Source of the DNA: Mycolicibacterium psychrotolerans
GTDB lineage: Bacteria > Actinomycetota > Actinomycetes > Mycobacteriales > Mycobacteriaceae
Direction: 5' to 3'
DNA length: 64,000 nt
Assembly: GCF_010729305.1 (NCBI RefSeq)
Contig: NZ_AP022574.1
Location: forward strand, 186,001 to 250,000
The notes under the pieces were generated by a model. It saw nothing but the letters and a program-made list of their open reading frames with translations. It searched no databases and was not told the origin of the DNA. This document shows positions 33,455-42,655 of this stretch, piece by piece; positions within the stretch are counted from its first letter, which is position 1, and every line of letters begins with the position of its first letter. A program made the position numbers and the translations under genes.

Positions 33455-34576
33455 CTATCCGGCGACGCCGTCGCCGGCTGGGCGCGCGCCCGGAAAGCCT
33501 TGTGCCACGGTTGCGGCCAGCTCCAGCAGCGCCTCGGTGGTTTCCTGCCGCAACCGGTCCAAGCTGATTTCGGCGCCTTCCTCCAGGTGCGGGTCGAACG
33601 GCACCTGGCAGACCGCTCGACAGCGACGCGCGAAGTGGTCGACGACCTTGTTCAGGTCGACCTTGGTGACGCCGCGGCGTGCCCCCGAGCGGACCCCATT
33701 GATGACGGCGATCGAGTTGCGCACCAGATCTTCTCGGCCGTGTGCGTCGAGCCAGTCCAGCGTCGCCGACGCACTGCGTGCCCCGTCCACCGAACCGGAG
33801 CTGATCACCACGAGCGCATCGGCCTTGTCGAGCACCGCCGACATCGCCGAGTGCAGCATGCCGGTGCCGCAGTCGGTGAGCACGAGGCTGTAGAACCGCT
33901 CGAGCACATCAAGAGTGCGCGCATAGTCCTCGGCACTGAACGCCACCGACACCGCGGGGTCACTCTCCGAGGCGAGCACCTCCAAGCGGCTGGCGCCCTG
34001 CGACGTGTATTGGCGTACATCGCTGTAGGCGGCGATGCCCTCGGCGTCGCGCAGCAGATGCCGGACGGTGGCTGCAGTCTCCAACGGCACCTTCTGGCTC
34101 AGCGTGCCGCGGTCGGGGTTGGCGTCCACCGCGACCACGCGGTCGCCGCGGGTACTCGCGAACGTCGCGCCCAGCGTCGCGGTGATCGTGGTCTTGCCCA
34201 CCCCGCCCTTCTGCGAGAGCATCGCGATCCGGTAGCAGCCGCGCAGCGGGCGCTGCACCTGGGCGACGAGTCGGTCGTGCCGCACGGCCCGCGGATTCTC
34301 CCCGACGTCGACCAGCCGGCCCGTCCCCCAGTAGAGCCATTTGCGCCAACCGGTCGATGGACCCCGGCGCGCCCTGCCGAGCAGCGCCACCGTCGACAGA
34401 TCCAGATAGGGCGGCGGATCGGGTGCGCCCGGATCCGGCGGCGCCGATGCCGCGGGCGCCGGCACGACCGGCGCGGCAGGCTGTGGCGGGGTCGGCGCCG
34501 TCCATTCGGCGGGAAGCTCTGCCATCGGATCACGGAAGCGCTGCTGCCCCCGGAACCCGCCCGGTACGTCCGACAA
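33455..34576 (-). CDS. ParA/MinD-like ATPase with Pro-rich N-terminus (Rv0530-like)
   Basis: A 373-residue protein. Residues 1-60 are Pro/Ala-rich and disordered, followed by a deviant-Walker ParA/MinD ATPase with MLSQKGGVGKTTITATLG. VVAVDANPDRGTL gives the switch I aspartate and VLTDCGTGMLHSAM the switch II region. The same layout occurs in EspI-type proteins of ESX loci. The partner is unknown; it may position or regulate a membrane complex. TTG at 34576 is the outermost start (GGGGG upstream); ATG 34525 is an alternative. It lies 13 bases after ccsA on the same strand, so it ends the cytochrome c assembly transcript. Confidence 0.85.
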   Translation of the reverse strand: MSDVPGGFRGQQRFRDPMAELPAEWTAPTPPQPAAPVVPAPAASAPPDPGAPDPPPYLDLSTVALLGRARRGPSTGWRKWLYWGTGRLVDVGENPRAVRHDRLVAQVQRPLRGCYRIAMLSQKGGVGKTTITATLGATFASTRGDRVVAVDANPDRGTLSQKVPLETAATVRHLLRDAEGIAAYSDVRQYTSQGASRLEVLASESDPAVSVAFSAEDYARTLDVLERFYSLVLTDCGTGMLHSAMSAVLDKADALVVISSGSVDGARSASATLDWLDAHGREDLVRNSIAVINGVRSGARRGVTKVDLNKVVDHFARRCRAVCQVPFDPHLEEGAEISLDRLRQETTEALLELAATVAQGFPGARPAGDGVAG

Positions 34577-34589
34577 AACCCCGGTCCCC

Positions 34590-35567
34590 CTAGCCGACGC
34601 CGGCGTAGGAGTGCAAGCCGACGGTCACCAGGTTGATGAAGAACAGGTTGAACACCATCGCCACGAACCCGACCACGTTGATCCACGCGGCCTTGCGGTC
34701 ACGCCAGCCGGCCGTCGAGCGGGCATGCAGGTACGCCGCATACACGACCCACGCGATGAACGACACCGTCTCCTTGGGGTCCCAGCCCCAGTACCGGCCC
34801 CACGCCTCCTCGGCCCAGATGGCCCCGAAGATCACCCCGAACCCGAAGATCGGGAACGCGAAGATCGTTGTCCGGTAAGCGATCCGGTCGAGGGTCTGGG
34901 CGTCGGGCAGCCGCGCCACGATGCGTCCGATCGCGTCGTCGCGGTCGGGATCGCCCAGCTTCGACATCTTCAACAGGAACAGGATGCTGGCGACGCCGGC
35001 AACCAGGAACACCCCCGAACCCAGGCTGACGACGGACACGTGGATCGGCAGCCAGTAGGACTGCAGCGCCGGCATCACGGGCGCGGCATGCGTATAAAGC
35101 CACTTGCCGGACACCGTCAGCAGGATGAGCACCGGGACGAGCACGAACACCCACAGCGAGCGGTACTGCGGTTTGCGCAGCACCACCGCCCCGGCCATCA
35201 GACCGCAGAAGCACGTCAGGTTGATGAACTCGTACATGTTGCCCCACGGCACCCGGGCCGTGGACAGCCCGCGCAGCACGATGCACGCCAACAGCAGGCC
35301 GATACCGACGTAGACGAGCGCCAGACCCGCCGAGCCGATCCGTTCGTCGAACGGCCGCCGCGGGGTGTCGTGGACCCGGCCGGGCGTGGCGCTGTTGCTC
35401 GCCACCGATCCCGCGTGAACCAGCTCGCGGCTGTCCACCCGACGGCCGCGGCTGTAGGCCAGCTCGACGGCGAGCAGCAGCAGCGCCACCACGAGCACCA
35501 CCATCGACGAGGTGTACGCCCAGTCGGAGTAGCGGGCCAGCCCGACATCGATGTGCGTGGTGTTCAT
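34590..35567 (-). CDS. ccsA: Cytochrome c biogenesis protein CcsA/CcsB (system II)
   Basis: Polytopic membrane protein of 325 residues that brings heme to apocytochrome c together with ResB. The heme-handling WWD domain reads WGRYWGWDPKETVSF. Conserved histidines are in LYTHAAP and WLPIHVSVVSLG, and a further one is in the last helices (TVGLHSYAG). About eight helices are predicted. The ATG at 35567 overlaps the resB stop by four bases. It corresponds to Rv0529. ParA-like Rv0530 follows. Confidence 0.93.
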   Translation of the reverse strand: MNTTHIDVGLARYSDWAYTSSMVVLVVALLLLAVELAYSRGRRVDSRELVHAGSVASNSATPGRVHDTPRRPFDERIGSAGLALVYVGIGLLLACIVLRGLSTARVPWGNMYEFINLTCFCGLMAGAVVLRKPQYRSLWVFVLVPVLILLTVSGKWLYTHAAPVMPALQSYWLPIHVSVVSLGSGVFLVAGVASILFLLKMSKLGDPDRDDAIGRIVARLPDAQTLDRIAYRTTIFAFPIFGFGVIFGAIWAEEAWGRYWGWDPKETVSFIAWVVYAAYLHARSTAGWRDRKAAWINVVGFVAMVFNLFFINLVTVGLHSYAGVG

Positions 35568-37225
35568 GCGCGATCCGCTTCCTTCTCTGTCCCGTCCCGC
35601 CGGCGCACCGGCTCCGCCTCCTCGATCGCCGAGAGCAGCTTCGTGGTCAGGCGCTCGAACTCGTCGCCCCACCCCGAGTTGTCGGTGCGGGCCAGGCCGC
35701 CCAGCTCGACGTTCACGGTACCCGCAGGCCCCGGCGTCAGCCGCACCCACACACGCCGGCGCCTCACGATCAGCGACACCAGCAGTCCCGCCATCATGGT
35801 CATCGCGAACACCAGCACCCAGATCTGGGCCGGGTCGTGGGAGACCTGCAGGTTCACGAACGGCACCGCGCCGTCGAAGCGGACGATCGTGCCGTCGGGC
35901 AGCCGGGTGTCCTGCCCGGCCCGCAGGTTGACGCGTGCCGCCTTGGTCAGCCGGCCCTGGTCGATCATCCGCGGGTCGAGGGAGAACAGCGACTGCGGCC
36001 GGCCGGTGTCCAGCCCGGTGTCGCCCTTGTAGATGTCGACGGCGACCGCGGGATCGTTCATCGCCGGGAACTTCGACGACAGCAGCGTGCCGTCGAGCTG
36101 CTCGGTGGGCGCGAACAGGCCCTGGATCGCGATCTGGTTCTTGCGGCGCTCACGTTCGTCGGCGTAGGTGCCGCCTGGCGGGTCGAACCGCATGGCGCCC
36201 GACGACAGGAAGGTGATCTGGTCCTCGGGGCGCCACTGCAACGTCTGGGTGCGGGTCTTGCCGTCGGGGAACGTGACGCTGAAGGTCGGCGCGTAGCCGT
36301 GGCCCTGCAGGTACACCCGGTCTCCGCCGACGCGCAGCGGCTCGTTCACCTTGAGCAGGTACGGCCGCCAGGTGCCGGAGTCGAGGTCGCCGCCGGCCTG
36401 GTAGTCGATGTCGGCCTGGAACGACGTGGCCTGCCCGTTGGGCAGATACGTCGCCTGGAAGTCGTTGACGCGCAGACAGATCGGGTACAGCGAGGTCCCG
36501 TCCACGGTGTTGCCGGCCCGGAACGAGTCGAATGCGGCCGGCGACGCGGAGCAGAAGCCCGGACCACCGTCGGCGACCACGATGACGTTGCCCTCGTAGC
36601 TGAACAGCTTGCCCGCGGCGATCGCGACGAGCAGCCCGAGCAGCGAGAAGTGGAAGACGATGTTGCCGAACTCCCGCAGATAGCCCTTCTCCGCGGAGAT
36701 CTCCGTACTCTCGCCCTGCTGCCGGCTGAAGCGCCGCCACCCCGACAGCCCTTCGTCGACGGCGGCGGCCATCGCGGCGACGTCGCTTCCGGGTACCTCG
36801 GCGCTGTGGTGTTTGGGCAGCCGGCCCAGGTTGCGCGGCGCCGCGACGGGTGCGGCGCGCAGGCTGCGCACGTGCTCGGCCAGCCGCGGGGTCAGGCAAC
36901 CCACCAGCGACACGAACAGCAGCACGTAGATCGCGGTGAACCAGAAGCTGGAGAACACGTCGAAGGCCTGCACCCGGTCGAGCCACGGCCCGATCGTCGG
37001 ATGCTCGGCGAGGTACTCGGCCACCTTGGTCTCGTTGAGGCTGCGCTGCGGCAGCAGGGCGCCGGGGATGGCGCCGAGCGCGAGCAGGAACAGCAGCACC
37101 AGCGCCGTGCCCATCGAGGTCAGCGTGCGCCAGGTGTTGCGGACCAGCGCGAGCAGACGCAAACTCATGCGTTTCGGACCCGATTTGCGCGAGTTTGCGT
37201 CTGCTCGCGGGGAAGAAGTGACCAT
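35564..37225 (-). CDS. resB: Cytochrome c biogenesis protein ResB (N-terminus carries a repeat)
   Basis: A 553-residue membrane protein of the ResB/Ccs1 family that partners CcsA in system II heme attachment. Helices are at about 44-65, 95-115, 200-220 and near residue 455, with a long outer domain between the last two (GYAPTFSVTFPDG, DPPGGTYADERERRKNQIAIQGLFAP). ATG 37225 overlaps the ccdA stop (TGATG), the coupling used across this operon. However, residues 6-26 are then encoded by an inverted repeat. A second ATG at 37170, inside the repeat's loop, would give 535 residues starting MSLRLLALVRNTWR. Confidence 0.93.
   Translation of the reverse strand: MVTSSPRADANSRKSGPKRMSLRLLALVRNTWRTLTSMGTALVLLFLLALGAIPGALLPQRSLNETKVAEYLAEHPTIGPWLDRVQAFDVFSSFWFTAIYVLLFVSLVGCLTPRLAEHVRSLRAAPVAAPRNLGRLPKHHSAEVPGSDVAAMAAAVDEGLSGWRRFSRQQGESTEISAEKGYLREFGNIVFHFSLLGLLVAIAAGKLFSYEGNVIVVADGGPGFCSASPAAFDSFRAGNTVDGTSLYPICLRVNDFQATYLPNGQATSFQADIDYQAGGDLDSGTWRPYLLKVNEPLRVGGDRVYLQGHGYAPTFSVTFPDGKTRTQTLQWRPEDQITFLSSGAMRFDPPGGTYADERERRKNQIAIQGLFAPTEQLDGTLLSSKFPAMNDPAVAVDIYKGDTGLDTGRPQSLFSLDPRMIDQGRLTKAARVNLRAGQDTRLPDGTIVRFDGAVPFVNLQVSHDPAQIWVLVFAMTMMAGLLVSLIVRRRRVWVRLTPGPAGTVNVELGGLARTDNSGWGDEFERLTTKLLSAIEEAEPVRRRDGTEKEADRA
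37149..37208. repeat. Inverted repeat, family A, inside the 5' end of resB
   Basis: Perfect 18-base arms at 37149-37166 and 37191-37208 (GAGTTTGCGTCTGCTCGC and its complement) flank a 24-base loop. The arm core GAGCAGACGCAAACTC matches the repeat at 1081-1136. In the resB frame the whole element is open and codes for about 20 residues (ADANSRKSGPKRMSLRLLA). The inner ATG of resB is at the loop edge. Confidence 0.8.
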
Positions 37226-37992
37226 CAGATCGGCAGCCTCACGTCGCTGACGAACGCGTCGCGCACCCAGGACACGAACTCGTTCCACAGCCCGGTCACC
37301 AGCGCGGCGCCCACCAGGATCAGCAGCACGCCGCCGAAGATCTGGATGGCCCGGGTGTGGCGGCGCAGCCAGCCCAGCCCGCTGACCGCCCGGGCCGAGC
37401 CGAAGGCCAACAGCACGAACGGGATCCCCAGGCCCAGGCAGTAGGCGATCACGAGCACCACCCCGCGGGCCACGTTGCTGCCCTCGGTCGCCGATGCCAC
37501 CGCGATGACTCCGGTCAGCGTCGGCCCCAGGCACGGCGTCCAGCCCAGCGCGAACACCGCACCGAGCAGCGGGGCGCCGCCGAGGGTGGAGATCTGGCGC
37601 GGGGTGAACCGGGTGTCGCGCTGCAACATCGGCACCAGCCCGATGAACACCAGGCCCATCACGATCGTGATCACGCCGCCGATGCGTTGCAGCAGAACCT
37701 GATTGGTGATCAACGCCGTCGTCATCCCGAGCACTGCAACGGTGCCGAGCAGGAACACCACGGTGAATCCGGCCACGAACAGCGCCGCCGCACCGGCGAC
37801 CCGAAGCCGCGCCCCGCGCACCTTCACCGAGGACGGCGAGTCCTCGACGCCGACAACGGCGGCCAGGTACGACAGGTAGCCGGGCACCAGCGGCACCACA
37901 CACGGCGACGCGAACGAGACGATGCCGGCCAGCAGGCTCACCGCCATGGCGAGCAGCAGCGGACCACCTGCGGTCACGTCGGCGAAGTTCAC
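37225..37992 (-). CDS. ccdA: Thiol-disulfide carrier CcdA
   Basis: Membrane protein of 255 residues with six helices that carries reducing equivalents from cytosolic thioredoxin to outside thiol oxidoreductases, keeping apocytochrome c cysteines reduced. The paired cysteines lie in SFASPCVVPLVPGYLSYL and GWTPCLGPTLTGV, both in Pro-Cys settings typical of CcdA. GTG 37992 overlaps the TlpA stop by four bases and its own stop overlaps the resB ATG. It corresponds to Rv0527. Confidence 0.94.
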   Translation of the reverse strand: MNFADVTAGGPLLLAMAVSLLAGIVSFASPCVVPLVPGYLSYLAAVVGVEDSPSSVKVRGARLRVAGAAALFVAGFTVVFLLGTVAVLGMTTALITNQVLLQRIGGVITIVMGLVFIGLVPMLQRDTRFTPRQISTLGGAPLLGAVFALGWTPCLGPTLTGVIAVASATEGSNVARGVVLVIAYCLGLGIPFVLLAFGSARAVSGLGWLRRHTRAIQIFGGVLLILVGAALVTGLWNEFVSWVRDAFVSDVRLPI

Positions 37993-38570
37993 GGCTCGGC
38001 CGCCAACCGCTCGACGACCGGCTGCAGATCCGACGCCAGTAGTTCGCGCAGGAACACCGCGGCGACCCGGTGTTGCCGGTCGAGCACCACCGTGGACGGG
38101 ATCACTGTTGTCGGATACCGCCCGCCGAAGGCGATCAGTGTGCGCATCGCCGGGTCGTAGATGGACGGGAACGTCACACCGCGGTCGATGATGAAATCCC
38201 GGGCGGCGTCGATGTTGTTGTCGCGCACGTCGATTCCGAGGAACGCGACGCCCCGGGCCCGGGTAGCCTGGTATACCTGCTGCAGCTGGGTGATCTCGGT
38301 ACGGCACGGACCGCACCACTGCCCCCACACGTTGAGGACGAGGACCTTGCCGTCGAAGTCCTTCAGCGACAACGTCTTCGTGGTGTCCATCAGGTCCGGC
38401 CCGGACACCGGGCCCGGTGTGCCGCGGTCAGCCGGCGGATCGTAGAAGATGTCGGTCTTGCCGCCGGGCGCGACGAACTCGAAGCTGCCGCCCTGCGCGA
38501 CGGCGTCGCGGCCGGTCGAGCATCCCGCGAGCACGACCACCGCCATCAGCAGGGCAACAAGCCGATTCAC
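37989..38570 (-). CDS. TlpA/ResA-like thioredoxin lipoprotein
   Basis: A 193-residue exported thiol-disulfide protein. The signal peptide ends in a lipobox VVLAGC (Cys17), so it is lipid-anchored on the outer face. The thioredoxin domain has the active site WCGPC (Cys86, Cys89), FLGIDVRDNNIDAARDFI and the cis-Pro region TTVIPSTVVLD. It probably reduces the apocytochrome c CxxCH motif with CcdA as electron donor. GTG at 38570 overlaps the phosphatase stop by four bases. It corresponds to Rv0526. Confidence 0.93.
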   Translation of the reverse strand: MNRLVALLMAVVVLAGCSTGRDAVAQGGSFEFVAPGGKTDIFYDPPADRGTPGPVSGPDLMDTTKTLSLKDFDGKVLVLNVWGQWCGPCRTEITQLQQVYQATRARGVAFLGIDVRDNNIDAARDFIIDRGVTFPSIYDPAMRTLIAFGGRYPTTVIPSTVVLDRQHRVAAVFLRELLASDLQPVVERLAAEP

Positions 38571-39172
38571 TGCCCGGCCAGCTCCGCGTACCCCCAGCCC
38601 ACGCAGGCGTCGCCGTGGAAGTAGAACGACGTGACCGACGCCAGGTTGCACATGCGCCGGGTCGGAAAGTGGTGCAGCGGCTTTTCGGTCATCGAGCGGC
38701 GCAGTGTCTCGACGGGAAGCTGATGGCTGACGCAGACGGCTTCGTGACCGGAGGCGCTGACCGCCGCACGCCGCACGGCCCGCGTCATGCGCGCGGCGAT
38801 CTCGCTGTACGGCTCGCCCCACGATGGGGTGCGTGGGTTGCGCAGATGCCACCAGTTACGGGGATCGCGCAGCGCGCCGTCGCCCGGGGAGACCCTCTGG
38901 CCCTGGAAGATGTTGGCCGACTCGATCAGCTCGTCGTCGGTGCCGACGGCCAGACCGTGCCGGGCCGCGATCGGCGCCGCGGTCTCCTGCGCGCGCTCCA
39001 GCGGCGAGGCCACCACGTGCGTGATGTCTCGGGCGGCCAGCCAGTCGGCGACCGCCTTGGCCTGGGCCTGCCCGCGCTCGGAAAGGTGGTAGTCGGGCAA
39101 CCGGCCGTAGAGGATCTTGTCGGGGTTGTGCACCTCGCCGTGGCGCATCACGTGCACGATCGTCCTGCTCAC
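38567..39172 (-). CDS. Histidine phosphatase (phosphoglycerate mutase-like)
   Basis: A 201-residue branch of the histidine phosphatase superfamily with the phospho-histidine signature [10 protein letters not shown] (Arg10, His11) and the second histidine in [21 protein letters not shown] is the usual distal motif. Despite the usual name, many such proteins are phosphatases of unknown substrate. It sits between hemL and tlpA with four-base overlaps on both sides, so it is expressed with heme and cytochrome c genes. It corresponds to Rv0525. Confidence 0.9.
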   Translation of the reverse strand: MSRTIVHVMRHGEVHNPDKILYGRLPDYHLSERGQAQAKAVADWLAARDITHVVASPLERAQETAAPIAARHGLAVGTDDELIESANIFQGQRVSPGDGALRDPRNWWHLRNPRTPSWGEPYSEIAARMTRAVRRAAVSASGHEAVCVSHQLPVETLRRSMTEKPLHHFPTRRMCNLASVTSFYFHGDACVGWGYAELAGQ

Positions 39173-40473
39173 GCGGGCCTCGCCTCGACCGCGGCGCGAG
39201 CAGCGCCGGGCAGCGCCTCGGCGATACGCCCGAAGGCGTCGTCGTCGAGAGCCGTTGAGACGAACCAGCATTCGTAGGCGCTCGGCGGCGGGTAGATGCC
39301 CGCGTCGAGCAGGCCGTGGAAGAACGCCGGGAATCGCCAGGTCTCGGTGGCCTTGGCGGAGGCGAAGTCGGTGACCGGATCGGCGTCGCCGAAGAACACG
39401 CTGAACATGTTGCCAGCGCGCGGGATCTGGTGCGCCACACCGGCTTCGGTCAGCGCATCACCGATCAGGCCGACGAGCCGGTCGGCGTTCGCGTCCAGCG
39501 CGGCGTAGGCGGCGTCGTCGGCGGCGCGCAGCGTGGCCAGCCCGGCGGCCATCGCGACCGGGTTACCCGAGAGCGTGCCCGCCTGATACACCGGCCCCAG
39601 CGGGGCCAGCCGGCCCATCACCTCGGCGCGGCCGCCGAACGCCGCGGCGGGTAGGCCACCGCTCATCACCTTGCCGAAGGTGAACAGGTCGGCGTCCACC
39701 GGATCCAGGCCGTACCAGCCCGAGCGGCTGACCCGGAAGCCCGTCATCACCTCGTCGGAGATCAGCAGCGCGCCGTGCGCGGCCGTGATGCGGCGCAGTT
39801 CGGCGTTGAAGCCGGGCAGCGGCGGGACGGTGCCCATGTTGCCCGGGCTGGCCTCGGTGATCACACACGCGATCTCGTCACCGAACCGGGCGAAGATGTC
39901 CTCGAGCGCGGCGACGTTGTTGTAGGGCAGCACCACGGTGTCCGCGGCGGCGGCGCCGGTGACCCCCGGCGAGGAGGGCAGACCCAACGTCGCGACGCCC
40001 GAGCCGGCGTCGGCGAGCAAGGCGTCACTGTGGCCGTGATAGCAGCCGGAGAACTTGACGATCTTCGCGCGGCCGGTGAAGCCGCGGGCCAGCCGGATCG
40101 CACTCATGGTGGCCTCGGTGCCGGAGTTGACCAGCCGCAACCGTTCCACGGGGGCGACGCGGTCGATGATCTCGCGGGCCAACTCGGACTCCGACGGCGT
40201 CGGCGCCCCGAACGACAGCCCGTCGGCGGCGGCACGCTGCACCGCCTCGACGACCGCGGGGTGCGCATGCCCGAGGATCATCGGTCCCCAGGAGCACACC
40301 AGGTCGACGTAGCGGTTGCCGTCGGCGTCGGTCAGCCAGCAGCCCTGGGCGGAGGTGATGAACCGGGGGGTGCCACCGACGGAGTTGAACGCACGCACCG
40401 GCGAGTTCACTCCGCCGGGGATCACCGAGGCGGCGTCGGCGAAGAGCTTCGCGGAGACGTCGGTACTGCTCAT
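39169..40473 (-). CDS. hemL: Glutamate-1-semialdehyde 2,1-aminomutase
   Basis: PLP enzyme of 434 residues that converts glutamate-1-semialdehyde, the product of HemA, to 5-aminolevulinate in the C5 pathway. The PLP lysine is Lys268 in [28 protein letters not shown] and [11 protein letters not shown] are the other cofactor-contact motifs. ATG at 40473 gives the family start [23 protein letters not shown]. It heads the operon hemL / phosphatase / tlpA / ccdA / resB / ccsA, all joined by short overlaps, so heme supply and cytochrome c assembly are co-expressed. Confidence 0.97.
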   Translation of the reverse strand: MSSTDVSAKLFADAASVIPGGVNSPVRAFNSVGGTPRFITSAQGCWLTDADGNRYVDLVCSWGPMILGHAHPAVVEAVQRAAADGLSFGAPTPSESELAREIIDRVAPVERLRLVNSGTEATMSAIRLARGFTGRAKIVKFSGCYHGHSDALLADAGSGVATLGLPSSPGVTGAAAADTVVLPYNNVAALEDIFARFGDEIACVITEASPGNMGTVPPLPGFNAELRRITAAHGALLISDEVMTGFRVSRSGWYGLDPVDADLFTFGKVMSGGLPAAAFGGRAEVMGRLAPLGPVYQAGTLSGNPVAMAAGLATLRAADDAAYAALDANADRLVGLIGDALTEAGVAHQIPRAGNMFSVFFGDADPVTDFASAKATETWRFPAFFHGLLDAGIYPPPSAYECWFVSTALDDDAFGRIAEALPGAARAAVEARPA

Positions 40474-40523
40474 GGCACCAGTGTCCCAGCCGGGTCAAAA
40501 CGGTCAACTACAGGGTGTAGTGG

Positions 40524-40910
40524 TCAGTCGACGGGTGTGAGCGCGAACACTGGATGGTTGGCGTCCTCGGGCAGCGCGCGCCAGTAGCTCTCCACCACCT
40601 TGCCGGCCAGTGGCCGGTAGGCGGCGATGACAGGGGCGCGGTCCGCGATCGGGACTTCAGAGGCCACATACGTGGCGCCGCCCACGGTGACCGTCGGATG
40701 AGCCCGCACGTTCCTCACCCAGTCGGACTCCCCGCGCGTCGACACCAGGTACCTGACGCCGTCCACCTCGGGCACCACCACCGGAATCTGCTGAGGAGTT
40801 CCGGTCCCGCGTCTGATCACGGTCAACGTCGTGCTGCCGCCGACGCCGAACGTCATCGCGATGCGGTTGAAGATCCGCCTCGTGAACCATGGGGGCTTGA
40901 GATAAGCCAC
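40524..40910 (-). CDS. Ddn-like deazaflavin-dependent protein (minus strand)
   Basis: A 128-residue split-barrel protein of the F420-dependent nitroreductase-like family: FNRIAMTFGVGGSTTLTVIRRGTGTPQQIPVVV, then VDGVRYLVSTRGESDWVRNVRAHP, the same DWVRN signature as the gene at 4026. GTG 40910 was chosen because its frame upstream would run through the divergent neighbour; CTGGAG lies just before it. Only 22 bases separate its start from that of the divergent relative at 40933. Substrate unknown. Confidence 0.78.
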   Translation of the reverse strand: MAYLKPPWFTRRIFNRIAMTFGVGGSTTLTVIRRGTGTPQQIPVVVPEVDGVRYLVSTRGESDWVRNVRAHPTVTVGGATYVASEVPIADRAPVIAAYRPLAGKVVESYWRALPEDANHPVFALTPVD

Positions 40911-40932
40911 GACTCCAGAGTGTGATGTCCGT

Positions 40933-41328
40933 ATGCAGTTGCCGCAATGGCTGGCACGGTTCAACCGCCACGTCACCAACCCGATCCAGCGGCTGTGGGC
41001 CGGATGGGCGCCGACGATGGGCATTCTCACCCACGTCGGCCGCCGGTCCGGACGGCAGTACCGCACGCCCCTGACGGTGTTCCCGACCCGCGACGGGATC
41101 GCCGTGCTGCTGACCTACGGACCCGACCGGGACTGGCTGAAGAACCTCACGGCCGCCGGCGGCGGCACGATGCGCCGCTACGGCCGGTCGTTCCCGGTCA
41201 CCGATCCGCAGGTGGTGAGCAAGGCCGAGGCGGCGCCGTCGGTGATCGGGTGGATGCGGCCGCTGTTCGGGGTGCTGCCGTTCGAGCAGGCGGTGCTGCT
41301 CAAGACCGTGGAGTCACCCGCGCCCTGA
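40933..41328 (+). CDS. Ddn-like deazaflavin-dependent protein (plus strand)
   Basis: A 131-residue protein of the same split-barrel family, with ILTHVGRRSGRQYRTPLTVF and LLTYGPDRDWLKNLTAAGGG, where DWLKN replaces DWVRN. The shared short divergent promoter suggests joint regulation with the minus-strand relative. I see no ribosome site before the ATG, so it may be leaderless. The last 29 bases overlap the convergent P450 gene. Its location next to hemL recalls Rv0523c in M. tuberculosis, from memory. Confidence 0.78.
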   Translation: MQLPQWLARFNRHVTNPIQRLWAGWAPTMGILTHVGRRSGRQYRTPLTVFPTRDGIAVLLTYGPDRDWLKNLTAAGGGTMRRYGRSFPVTDPQVVSKAEAAPSVIGWMRPLFGVLPFEQAVLLKTVESPAP

Positions 41329-42655
41329 TCGGCCCCTTGGCGACCGTCGTGAACGGCACCTCGCACTCGAAATCGCCGTCGAGCGATTCGACCGTCATCG
41401 CCCGGATCACCGTCGCGAGCGCCAGCGTCGTCTCCAGCCGGGCGAAGTGTTCGCCGATGCAGGGCCGCCCGCCCCCGAGGAACGGCAGGAACTGCCAGCG
41501 GTCGCGCGCCTTGACGTTCTCCGGGCTGAAGCGGTCAGGGTCGAACGCCATCGGATCGGGCCACAGTTCCGGGTCGTGGTGCAGGGCGTACAGGCCGAGT
41601 GCCACCAGGCTGCCGGCCTCCACTCGATAGCCCGTCACCTCGATGTCGCGGGTCACCACACGGGCCACCCCCGCGGCGGGCGGGCACAACCGCACGGCCT
41701 CGTGCAGCACCTGGACGGTGTAGCCGAGCCGCGACACGTCCTCGGGCGTCAACTCGCGGTCGCCGATCGCCGCGGCCTCGGCGGCGACCCGTTCCTGGAC
41801 ATCGGGGTGGTGCCCGAGGATCCACAGCGCGTAGGTCAGCGCCGTCGCGGTGGTGTCGTGCCCGGCCAGCATGAAGATCAGCAGGTCGTTGGAGATCTCG
41901 GCGTCGGTCAGCGGCCGGCCGGTCTGCGGATCACTCGCCGCGATCAGCGCCTGCACCAGCGGCGCGTCGCGGTCGGGATCGGCGCGGCAGGCCGCGACCA
42001 TCTCGTCGGTGATCGTGCGCATCGCGTCGACCGCGGCACGCGCCCTGCGCCGCGATCGGGTCGGCAACCAGCGCGGCGCCCGCACCGGCCGCAGCGCCCG
42101 GTCGGCCGTGTAGGACGACGCCACGTGCATGCACCGCGCGATCGTGTCGCCGCGCTCGTTCAGGTCGATGCCGAGCACCGACCGGCCCAGCGACTGCATC
42201 GCGACCCGGCGGCACTCCATGTCGAGGTCCACCTCGCCGCCCGAGGGCCAGCGGTCGACGAAAGCCTGTGCCGCCTTTGCCATGTGGCCCCCGAAATTGC
42301 GCACGCTGGCCTTTGTGAACACCGGTTGCAGCGCCCGCTTGCGGGGCCGCCACTGCTCATTCGGCAGCACGAAGAGGCTGTCCCCCGCCATCCCGCGGAC
42401 CTCTTCGTGGATCATGCAGCGGTCGGTTGATGCATCGTTGCGGCCCAGGACATCTCGCATGCCGTCCGGTGACATCACCGCGACGATCGGCGGGACGACC
42501 TTGGCAGGCCCCAGCTGGATCCGGGTGACCGGGCCGCCGGCGGCGCGGATGACGTCCTGCCCCGTGTCGAGGCGGCGGACCAGTTTCACCAGCTCTCGCA
42601 GTGGCAGGGGGTTTCGCGGGGCCAGGGGCAGCGACCGCACGTCGGCGGTCGTCAT
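41300..42655 (-). CDS. Cytochrome P450
   Basis: Heme monooxygenase of 451 residues. The heme-thiolate cysteine is Cys399 in FLPFLGGGRPCIGEHFA, the oxygen-activating I-helix motif AGHDTTATAL is complete, the ExxR pair is in LHEAVRLCPP and the Arg of the PERF-like motif in FDPDRFSPEN. It resembles bacterial class I P450s that need separate ferredoxin partners; none is adjacent. The substrate cannot be assigned. The ATG at 42655 overlaps the stop of the FMN-binding gene by four bases, so the two are co-translated. Confidence 0.93.
   Translation of the reverse strand: MTTADVRSLPLAPRNPLPLRELVKLVRRLDTGQDVIRAAGGPVTRIQLGPAKVVPPIVAVMSPDGMRDVLGRNDASTDRCMIHEEVRGMAGDSLFVLPNEQWRPRKRALQPVFTKASVRNFGGHMAKAAQAFVDRWPSGGEVDLDMECRRVAMQSLGRSVLGIDLNERGDTIARCMHVASSYTADRALRPVRAPRWLPTRSRRRARAAVDAMRTITDEMVAACRADPDRDAPLVQALIAASDPQTGRPLTDAEISNDLLIFMLAGHDTTATALTYALWILGHHPDVQERVAAEAAAIGDRELTPEDVSRLGYTVQVLHEAVRLCPPAAGVARVVTRDIEVTGYRVEAGSLVALGLYALHHDPELWPDPMAFDPDRFSPENVKARDRWQFLPFLGGGRPCIGEHFARLETTLALATVIRAMTVESLDGDFECEVPFTTVAKGPIRARVTPRS

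Noticed and set aside
33500..34636. 378-codon plus-strand frame opposite the ParA-like gene
   Set aside because: It mirrors the ATPase gene and lacks any recognisable fold.
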